From assembly GCA_027435495.1 (NCBI GenBank), contig DAHZZC010000708.1, positions 1 through 7,298 of the forward strand: a DNA stretch of 7,298 nucleotides, written 5' to 3'. Origin of the DNA: Planctomycetales bacterium. Its GTDB lineage: Bacteria; Planctomycetota; Planctomycetia; Isosphaerales; Isosphaeraceae. Below, one piece after another: positions 1-5,338 of this stretch. Position numbers and translations under genes: made by a program. The notes below the pieces were generated by a model. The model did not search any database, was not told the origin of the DNA, and saw only the letters and a program-made list of their open reading frames with translations. Each line of letters begins with the position of its first letter. The stretch's first letter is position 1.

Positions 1-37
1 CCCAGTTATCTCGCGAGGGATTCAACATTTTGACGGT

Positions 38-1102
38 TCATCGACCTTCGAGAATCCAGTTCTCGTCGATGACCGCGTGATTGACGACGGTTCGATGCCT
101 GGACGTGTAGACGACATGAATGCGTCCGTCGCGGGCCTGGAAGGCGATCGGATAGGCGAAGTCGTCCTGGCCCTCGCGGAGGTTGCGACGACTCGGCCAG
201 GTTCGGTCCTGGTCGGAGGAGAGGGCGACGGTCAGCGGAGTCCGACCCGTCATGCTGTCGTTGTAGACGAGGAACAATCGACCGCTCCGGAGCTTCAGGA
301 AGTCGACCGCCGCATTCGGGTTCGGGAAGGCGGAATCGGTGCCCGGCGACCATGTCCGGCCGCCGTCGCGCGACTCGGAGCGGACGATGTGGCCGATCGT
401 CTTCGGGTCGTAGTCGCCGCCGCGCCGGCAGTAGGCGACCAGCCGACCGTCGTCGAGCTGCGCGACCGCCGGTTGAATGTTCCCGTTCGCCGATCGGATC
501 GCCCCCATCCGGGTCCAAACCCGCTGGCGGGGATCGAACCGGAGGAACAGCGAAGTGCTATCCGCTCCGACCTTCTCGGGGTCATATCCCGTCTCGTGGT
601 AGATCGGTAGCAGGTAATCGCCGTTGTTCAGGACGATCGGACGGCCGCGGACCATGTCCCCCTCGGCCATCGAAAGCACCGAGGCGTCGGACCACGTCGC
701 CGCCCGGTCGCGCGAGACCTTGAACTGGATCCTCGACGTCGACCACGTCTCGCCGTACCGAACCACGTAGAAAAGCCAGACGAGCCCATCAGGGGCCTGC
801 CAGATCACCCCGTTGCCGACCGATCGAAACGGGTCGTGCGCGATCGGGACCGGAGCCGACCACTTCGTTTCGCCCGACCGGCGCCGAAGGCCATACACCG
901 AGGTATCCGTCGCGTACTCGTCGGCGCCCCCGTAGTAGACGAGGTAGAGGTCCCCGTTATCCAGCTCGGCCATGCAGGCCGGGTGCTTGTACGGACCGGT
1001 CGGAACCTCGGGGCCGATCACGCGTTCGAACGTCGGTTCCGCGGCCCTCGCACTGGCGAGGGACCCGATCAGCAGCATCGGCCAGAGGAATCGCAAATTC
1101 AT
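38..1102 (-). CDS. Secreted BNR/Asp-box sialidase-like protein
   Basis: The 354-residue product begins with a Sec signal peptide: Arg4, then a hydrophobic stretch to about residue 15, and a likely cut near ARA-AEP around residue 20. It should therefore be exported. The rest reads as a six-bladed propeller of the BNR/sialidase superfamily. Three Asp boxes (S-x-D-x-x-x-T-W) are visible at 130-137 (SRDRAATW), 244-251 (SRDGGRTW) and 295-302 (SSDQDRTW, with the usual Gly replaced by Asp). Blade-core segments typical of the BNR_2-type family are also present: HPACMAELDNGDLYLVY near 40-56, RPIVLNNGDYLLP near 154-166, QPAVAQLDDGRL near 210-221 and NPNAAVDFLKL near 261-271. The length is normal for the family. 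Glycan hydrolysis is the family expectation, but many planctomycete members are uncharacterised and I could not assign the catalytic Arg triad or Tyr/Glu pair with certainty. The start is supported by GAGGGG 8 nt upstream. It is transcribed divergently from the aldehyde dehydrogenase gene. Confidence 0.88.
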   Translation of the reverse strand: MNLRFLWPMLLIGSLASARAAEPTFERVIGPEVPTGPYKHPACMAELDNGDLYLVYYGGADEYATDTSVYGLRRRSGETKWSAPVPIAHDPFRSVGNGVIWQAPDGLVWLFYVVRYGETWSTSRIQFKVSRDRAATWSDASVLSMAEGDMVRGRPIVLNNGDYLLPIYHETGYDPEKVGADSTSLFLRFDPRQRVWTRMGAIRSANGNIQPAVAQLDDGRLVAYCRRGGDYDPKTIGHIVRSESRDGGRTWSPGTDSAFPNPNAAVDFLKLRSGRLFLVYNDSMTGRTPLTVALSSDQDRTWPSRRNLREGQDDFAYPIAFQARDGRIHVVYTSRHRTVVNHAVIDENWILEGR

Positions 1103-1110
1103 GGCGGTCG

Positions 1111-1116
1111 CCCCTC
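1111..1116 (-). promoter_or_regulatory. Shine-Dalgarno of the sialidase-like gene
   Basis: On the minus strand GAGGGG lies 8 nt before the ATG at 1102. It supports this ATG, which also gives an intact signal peptide, as the real start. Confidence 0.65.
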
Positions 1117-1216
1117 ATCGCGGCGGGATCGGCATCGGTTCCATTCGAGGCCCCATTGTGGGGAGAGCGAGCCGTCCGGGGCAAGCGGGCGGTCGGCTCC
1201 CGGGATTCGCGGGGGG

Positions 1217-1245
1217 TTGACATCGCCCTCCTGCGCGACGACCAT
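1217..1245 (+). promoter_or_regulatory. Possible promoter for the aldehyde dehydrogenase-amidohydrolase pair
   Basis: A perfect TTGACA hexamer sits at 1217-1222 in the 200-bp gap between the divergent genes. At a 17-nt spacing the -10 position reads GACCAT, which matches TATAAT at only three of six positions, so the call is weak. If it is used, transcription would begin around 1252 and leave a leader of about 50 nt. Apart from this and the two ribosome binding sites I see only a 5-bp hairpin (1151-1163) in the gap, and no convincing minus-strand promoter for the sialidase-like gene. Confidence 0.25.
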
Positions 1246-1288
1246 GACCTCCTCCGGGGCGACGAAATCCCTCCTCCCGATCTTCACC

Positions 1289-1293
1289 AAGGA
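1289..1293 (+). promoter_or_regulatory. Shine-Dalgarno of the aldehyde dehydrogenase gene
   Basis: AAGGA lies 9 nt before the ATG at 1303. It decides the start, because the reading frame stays open upstream to at least the ATG at 1156. The 49 extra residues there are polar and charged and do not resemble any part of an aldehyde dehydrogenase. Confidence 0.6.
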
Positions 1294-1302
1294 ACGACGC
1301 TC

Positions 1303-2787
1303 ATGGCGACCACAACGGCGAAGAAGACGGCGAAGCCCGCGGCCGGGCCCCAGATCCGGCGGACGCAGCTCTTCATCGAGAACCACTGGGTCGACCCGAT
1401 TGACGGCGGCTCGTTTGAGACCTATAACCCGGCCAACGGCCAGCCCATCGCAAGTGTCGCCGCGGCGGGAGCGAAGGACGTCGACCGGGCCGTCCGTGCC
1501 GCTCGTCGGGCGCTCGAATCGGGCCCCTGGAGCACGATGGACGCCGCTGATCGCGGCCGGCTGATGGCCCGCCTCGCCGACCTCGTCGAGCAGAACGCCG
1601 ACGAACTCGCGGCGCTCGAATCGCTCAACTGCGGCAAGACCATCGCCGACTCCAAGGGAGACGTCGAGGGCGTCTGCAACACGCTCCGCTACTATGCCGG
1701 CTGGGCCGACAAGGTCGAGGGCCGGACGATCCCCGTCCGCGGCAACATCTTCTGCTACACGCTCCGGCAGCCGGTCGGCGTCGTCGGCCAGATTATCCCC
1801 TGGAACTTCCCGATGCTGATGCTCGCCTGGAAGTGGGGCCCGGCCCTCGCCTGCGGCAACACCATCGTGATGAAGCCCGCCGAGCAGACCCCGCTGACCG
1901 CCCTCCGAATGGCCGAACTGGCGCAGGAGGCCGGCTTCCCGGCCGGTGTCATCAACATCCTCAACGGCATGGGCGAGACCACCGGCGCGGCGATTGTCAA
2001 CCACCCGGACGTCGACAAGATCGCCTTCACCGGCCACGTGGATACCGCCAGGATCATCCAGAAGGCCGCCGCCGATACGCTGAAGCGCACCACCTTCGAG
2101 CTGGGCGGCAAGAGCCCCAACGTCGTCTTCGCCGACGCCGATCTCGATGCCGCCGTCGCCGGAGCCTTCCACGCGATCTACTTCCACGGCGGCCAGTGCT
2201 GCACGGCCGGCAGCCGGCTCTTTGTCGAATCGAGCATCCGCGAGGAGTTTGTCGAACGCCTCGCCGAGAAGGCCAAGGGCCGCCTCATCGGCGACCCGCT
2301 CGACCCCAGGACCGAACAGGGCCCGCAGGTCTCGCAGGAGCAGCTTGACAAGATCCTCCACTACGTCCATCTCGGCGAGAAGGAAGGCGCCCGGCTGATC
2401 ACCGGTGGCGAGCGCGTCGGCACCGACGGGTTCTTCGTCCAGCCGACCATCTTCGACAACGTCCGGGACGAAATGGCGATCGCTCGCGACGAAATCTTCG
2501 GGCCGGTCGTCAGCGTCCTGCCGTTCGAGGGCGTGGACGAGGTCATCGATCGGGCCAACCGGACCAACTACGGCCTCGCCGCCGCCATCTGGACCCGCAA
2601 CCTCGACAAGGCCCACCTCTTCGCGAAGAAGGTCAAGGCGGGCACCGTCTGGGTCAACTGCTACCACGTCGTCGATTCGAACACCCCGTTCGGCGGGTTC
2701 AAGATGTCAGGCCAGGGCCGCGAGAACGGCGAGGCGGCGCTGGAGCATTACACCGAACTGAAGACCGTCACGATCAAGCTGGGGTAA
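1303..2787 (+). CDS. NAD(P)-dependent aldehyde dehydrogenase (ALDH1/2-like)
   Basis: This 494-residue cytoplasmic enzyme oxidises an aldehyde to the carboxylic acid through a thiohemiacetal on cysteine. The whole ALDH fold is present: IPWNFP at 165-170 (Asn168, oxyanion hole), KPAEQTP at 191-197 (Lys191 and Glu194 of the cofactor site), FELGGKSP at 265-272 (general base Glu266), GQCCTAGSR at 297-305 (nucleophile Cys300), EIFGP at 397-401 and PFGGFKMSG near 462-470. The C-terminal part resembles vertebrate ALDH1 and bacterial betaine-aldehyde-type enzymes more than semialdehyde dehydrogenases, but the substrate cannot be deduced. The first 15 residues form a Lys/Ala/Thr-rich tail. One oddity is the cofactor-binding turn, which reads FTGHVDTAR (242-250) where FTGSTEVG-type sequences are usual. 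The start is chosen on the AAGGA site and family length. It is the first gene of a pair, with the amidohydrolase starting 7 nt after its stop. Confidence 0.95.
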   Translation: MATTTAKKTAKPAAGPQIRRTQLFIENHWVDPIDGGSFETYNPANGQPIASVAAAGAKDVDRAVRAARRALESGPWSTMDAADRGRLMARLADLVEQNADELAALESLNCGKTIADSKGDVEGVCNTLRYYAGWADKVEGRTIPVRGNIFCYTLRQPVGVVGQIIPWNFPMLMLAWKWGPALACGNTIVMKPAEQTPLTALRMAELAQEAGFPAGVINILNGMGETTGAAIVNHPDVDKIAFTGHVDTARIIQKAAADTLKRTTFELGGKSPNVVFADADLDAAVAGAFHAIYFHGGQCCTAGSRLFVESSIREEFVERLAEKAKGRLIGDPLDPRTEQGPQVSQEQLDKILHYVHLGEKEGARLITGGERVGTDGFFVQPTIFDNVRDEMAIARDEIFGPVVSVLPFEGVDEVIDRANRTNYGLAAAIWTRNLDKAHLFAKKVKAGTVWVNCYHVVDSNTPFGGFKMSGQGRENGEAALEHYTELKTVTIKLG

Positions 2788-2794
2788 ATCGACC

Positions 2795-3646
2795 TTGGAA
2801 TCCCCAACGATTTTCCGGGTGGCCGGCGTCCAGATGAACCCAAAGCTCGGCCGGCTCGACCAGAACCTCGACGTCATCGTCGATCGCCTGGCCGAGGCCG
2901 CCGGGTCAGGGGCGCACCTCGTCGTCTTCCCCGAGTGCGCCCTCTCCGGCTACGGCTTCGCCAGCCGCGAAGAGGGCCTGGCCCACGCCGTCGCGATCGA
3001 CGGGCCCGAGGTGCAAAGGGTGGTCTCCACCTGCGCCGAGAGAGGGTGCCACGCCATCTTCGGCCTGCTCGAGCGTGACGGATCGCGCCTCTTCAACGCC
3101 TGTGTCCTGACCGGTCCCTCGGGCGTCGTCGGGACCTATCGAAAGATTCACCTGCCCTACCTGGGCATTGATATGTTCGTCAATCCGGGCGATCGGCCGT
3201 TCGCCGTTCTTGATGCCGGCGGTCTCCGGGTTGGCATGCACATCTGTTACGACGGCACGTTCCCCGAGAGCGGCCGGATTCTCTCGCTCCTCGGCGCCGA
3301 CCTTCTGGTACTGCCGACCAACTGGCCGACCCACTCGGAATGCGCCGCCGAGCACCAGATGCCGACCCGTGCGATGGAGAACACCGTCTACGCGATGGCC
3401 GTGAACCGCGTCGGCGAGGAGAGCGGGTTCCGGTTCATCGGGTGCAGTTCGATCGTCGATCCGACCGGACGCGTCCTGGCGAAGGCCGGCGGCGATTCGG
3501 AGGAGATCCTCCTCGCCGAGGTCAACCCGGCGATCGCCCGACAGAAACACCTGGTCCGTGTCCCCGGTCGTCACGAGATCAACCGGATTCGCGACCGCCG
3601 GCCGAGGTTCTACGACCCCCTCGTCGCCCCCAACGGCCGCGATTGA
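2795..3646 (+). CDS. Nitrilase-superfamily (carbon-nitrogen hydrolase) amidohydrolase
   Basis: The 283-residue protein covers one complete CN-hydrolase domain. The Glu-Lys-Cys triad is clear: Glu47 in VVFPECALSGY, Lys117 in YRKIHLPY and nucleophile Cys151 in MHICYDGTFPES. Further conserved pieces are MENTVYAMAVNRVGEE (194-209), which follows the catalytic core, and the FIGCSSIVDPTGRVL strand (214-228). Members cleave amide or carbamoyl C-N bonds in small molecules in the cytoplasm, and a true nitrilase is less likely. The second glutamate usually found just after the lysine loop is not evident; the loop reads LGIDMF (123-128). The start is TTG at 2795, giving the family N-terminus FRVAGVQM. 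GGGG at the end of the upstream gene (2781-2784) can act as ribosome binding site, and no earlier start is better placed. A GTG at 2819 would cut into the first strand. The gene lies 7 nt after the aldehyde dehydrogenase and is probably co-translated with it. The substrate is unknown. Confidence 0.93.
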   Translation: MESPTIFRVAGVQMNPKLGRLDQNLDVIVDRLAEAAGSGAHLVVFPECALSGYGFASREEGLAHAVAIDGPEVQRVVSTCAERGCHAIFGLLERDGSRLFNACVLTGPSGVVGTYRKIHLPYLGIDMFVNPGDRPFAVLDAGGLRVGMHICYDGTFPESGRILSLLGADLLVLPTNWPTHSECAAEHQMPTRAMENTVYAMAVNRVGEESGFRFIGCSSIVDPTGRVLAKAGGDSEEILLAEVNPAIARQKHLVRVPGRHEINRIRDRRPRFYDPLVAPNGRD

Positions 3647-3669
3647 CCGGATCGGACCGGGCCCGAGGA

Positions 3670-4698
3670 TCAGTTTGGATCAGCCGAAGCCGAAGCCGAA
3701 GGCAACGGCGGCGGAGGCGGGATCGGGAGGTTGACGATCGGCGGGGCCGACGTCCGCACGACCTCGTCATCGACCGGGGCCGATGGAAGCGGCCTGGTGT
3801 TCTGGGCGATCGCGGTCTCCGGACGCTCGACGGGATTTCCCTGCTCCTGCCGGTCAAGCTGCGCCAGCGCCTGGGTGGCAAGCTGCAAATCGGGACGCAT
3901 CGCGAGCGCCGCCCGGTATTCCTGGCGGGCCTGCTGATTCTGTCCGGTCGAGGCGAGCAGGTAGCCGAGGTTCGCGTGCCCGACCGCCTCGCCATCGTTG
4001 GCGCTCAGCAGGCCGAGCGCCTCCTGAGACTTCCCAGCAGCGCCGAGGGTCATGCCGAGGTTGGTCCGGATTCGGGCATCGCCGGGGGCGAGCTTCATCG
4101 CGGTCCGGAACGACCGCTCGGCCTCGTCCCATCGACCCTGAAGGTAGGCGCTGTAGCCCGAGTCGTTCCAGACCTTCGGGTCGCGGGGCGCGAGCTTTTG
4201 CGCCTTCTGATAATGCGGCTCGGCCTGGCGGAACCGGCCGGATCGGTCGAGGACATTGGCGATCTTGCGATGGGCGAGCGCCTCGTCGGCGACGGTCAGC
4301 TCGCTCCGATGGGCACGCGACTCGGCGACCTTGAGCGCGTCCTGGTATTCCTGCAAGGCGCGATCGGGGTTCGCCTGCCCCTCGAAGACCTTGCCGAAAT
4401 CGATGTGGACCTGAAACTTCTGTCGTTCGGTCGGCGTCGAGTGGAAGGTGGTGTTTTCGCCGACGGTCCGATTCAGATCGACGGTGCCCGTGGGGACGCC
4501 GTCCCGGCCGGCGACGGTTGGCGGCATCGGCGGAGTGGTCGTCGGACGGGCGCGCACCGAGTCGGGCGAGGTCCGGGGCGTGTGGACGCAACCGCCCGCG
4601 AGCAGGACCCAGGCGACCGCCAGTCCGACCCGGAAACGGTTCCGGATCGGCCGGGGGTTCTTCTCGGGATCTTGCATGTCTGTGCCCTTTTCGATCAT
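3670..4698 (-). CDS. TPR lipoprotein, TadD-like, last gene of the secretin operon
   Basis: From the ATG at 4698 the product has 342 residues. A lipoprotein signal is visible: Arg-rich stretch at 17-23, hydrophobic core at 24-36, lipobox LLAGGC with Cys37. A Thr/Pro-rich linker (about 40-65) follows. About five tetratricopeptide repeats come next, near 93-126, 137-170, 174-206, 208-232 and 236-270; clear ones include WNDSGYSAYLQGRWDEAERS and HANLGYLLASTGQNQQARQE. The tail (290-342) is low-complexity and Pro/Ala/Ser-rich. TPR lipoproteins of the TadD kind belong to Tad pilus loci, where they are thought to help assemble the outer-membrane secretin; that role here is inferred from context. The start is uncertain. 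The ATG at 4698 overlaps the upstream stop as ATGA, while an ATG at 4677 has AAAAGGG 7 nt before it and gives a shorter, more usual signal peptide (335 residues). The open frame continues upstream to 5211, but that part is antisense-like shadow of the neighbouring gene. Confidence 0.87.
   Translation of the reverse strand: MIEKGTDMQDPEKNPRPIRNRFRVGLAVAWVLLAGGCVHTPRTSPDSVRARPTTTPPMPPTVAGRDGVPTGTVDLNRTVGENTTFHSTPTERQKFQVHIDFGKVFEGQANPDRALQEYQDALKVAESRAHRSELTVADEALAHRKIANVLDRSGRFRQAEPHYQKAQKLAPRDPKVWNDSGYSAYLQGRWDEAERSFRTAMKLAPGDARIRTNLGMTLGAAGKSQEALGLLSANDGEAVGHANLGYLLASTGQNQQARQEYRAALAMRPDLQLATQALAQLDRQEQGNPVERPETAIAQNTRPLPSAPVDDEVVRTSAPPIVNLPIPPPPPLPSASASADPN
4685..4691 (-). promoter_or_regulatory. 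Shine-Dalgarno for the alternative start at 4677
   Basis: AAAAGGG on the minus strand sits 7 nt before the in-frame ATG at 4677. It argues for translation from 4677, whereas the ATGA overlap argues for coupling at 4698. Both may be used. Confidence 0.4.
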
Positions 4699-5324
4699 CG
4701 GAGTCCCATCTGTGCCGAGAAGCTCGGTGTCGGCGGGAAGGCCCCGGACGCCGCCTGCATCCGGAGCATCAAATTGTTGTAATCGTTCGTCGCCTCGGTT
4801 CCCATGGCACCCGGATAACGCGAGGGGCCGACCACGACGCGGTCCTCGGCGATCGGATGCCCGGCGGCGGCGAGGGTGGTCAGGATCGCCTTGCGCCGCT
4901 GCTGGGCGAGTTCGGGATGGTCCGGGGTCCACTCGACGACAATCGGACCAGGCCATCCGGCGAGCCGGGCATACATCAGGTTGAATCGAGAGGCCCCAAC
5001 GGGCGAGAACAGCTCGGTTCCGGGGAGGAAATCCGATCGGTAGACGGTGAATCGGTGGGTGTCGGCCTTGGCGACCTGCACCGCGAACTGCCGGTTGACA
5101 TACGCGCCCAGCGGCGGCTCGTTGAACGTGTCGGGATAGCCGATGAAGTCGTCCTGCAAGGTGTGGGCGGTGTGGTGCCAGATCCGGTGCAGTCGTCCGC
5201 GACGCTGGCAAACCGGCTGACCCGCGGGAGGCGACGGCGGCTGCGCGCCCGCCTCGCCGGCGAGGATCGCGGCGGCGATCGCGGCGAGAGACCGGCGGGT
5301 GATCCTCGAAAACCGGGGAGGCAT
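4695..5324 (-). CDS. Exported protein with a degenerate OmpA-like domain, in the CpaD/RcpB position
   Basis: The 209-residue product starts with a Sec signal peptide: Arg-rich to residue 11, Ala-rich core at 13-22, likely cut after AGA near residue 27. Then come a short Pro-rich stretch and a His/Arg-rich patch around 42-54. Residues about 91-170 follow the OmpA C-terminal plan: a strand (RFTVYRSDF), the LFSPVGASRFNLMYARLA segment corresponding to the helix after the first strand, the strand PIVVEWTPD, the helix LAQQRRKAILTTLAAAGHP matching the SERRAxxVxxxL helix of OmpA, and DRVVVGPSRYPG matching the last strand and glycine turn. Asp135 and Arg143/Arg144 sit roughly where OmpA proteins place their peptidoglycan-binding Asp and Arg. 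The family was not recognised by name. Its place directly after the secretin is that of CpaD/RcpB in Tad loci, so a periplasmic role at the secretin is likely but inferred. GAGGAG 6 nt upstream fixes the start. Its stop overlaps the next start as ATGA. Confidence 0.83.
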   Translation of the reverse strand: MPPRFSRITRRSLAAIAAAILAGEAGAQPPSPPAGQPVCQRRGRLHRIWHHTAHTLQDDFIGYPDTFNEPPLGAYVNRQFAVQVAKADTHRFTVYRSDFLPGTELFSPVGASRFNLMYARLAGWPGPIVVEWTPDHPELAQQRRKAILTTLAAAGHPIAEDRVVVGPSRYPGAMGTEATNDYNNLMLRMQAASGAFPPTPSFSAQMGLR

Positions 5325-5330
5325 GATTCG

Positions 5331-5336
5331 CTCCTC
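5331..5336 (-). promoter_or_regulatory. Shine-Dalgarno of the OmpA-like gene
   Basis: GAGGAG on the minus strand lies 6 nt before the ATG at 5324, inside the 14-nt gap after the secretin stop. It is the strongest ribosome binding site in the window and rules out the open frame upstream of it (to 5420) as the gene's beginning. Confidence 0.75.
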
Positions 5337-5338
5337 TG

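Noticed and set aside
1..37. Region downstream of the sialidase-like gene
   Set aside because: Only 37 bases are visible. CTCGCGAG at 10-17 is a short palindrome without a loop or T-tract, so no terminator is called.
1151..1163. Hairpin CCCCA-TTG-TGGGG in the divergent gap
   Set aside because: The stem is only 5 bp, is not followed by T residues and does not overlap a ribosome binding site, so no terminator or riboswitch can be supported.
1156..1302. 49-residue N-terminal extension of the aldehyde dehydrogenase
   Set aside because: The residues do not resemble the family, and the ATG at 1303 has AAGGA at a good distance and gives the normal length.
1099..2667. Open minus-strand frame of 522 codons opposite the aldehyde dehydrogenase
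   Set aside because: It mirrors a gene with unmistakable catalytic motifs. Its translation is an Asp/Gly/Val/Ala-rich string with no domain, as expected for antisense of G/C-ending codons.
2906..3574. Open minus-strand frame opposite the amidohydrolase
   Set aside because: It is an antisense shadow of a gene with a complete Glu-Lys-Cys triad and has no domain of its own.
3647..3672. Possible bidirectional terminator at the convergent junction
   Set aside because: The 23-bp gap contains the palindrome CGGGCCCG and flanking GATC repeats, but no clean stem of useful length and no T-tract on either strand.
3340..4782. Open plus-strand frame of 480 codons
   Set aside because: It crosses the end of the amidohydrolase gene and runs antisense through the TPR gene. 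The translation is Arg/Pro-rich with no recognisable motif.
4699..5211. Upstream extension of the TPR frame, giving a 513-residue protein
   Set aside because: It overlaps almost all of the OmpA-like gene in another frame, places the lipobox in mid-protein, and has no Shine-Dalgarno to match the evidence at 4698 or 4677.
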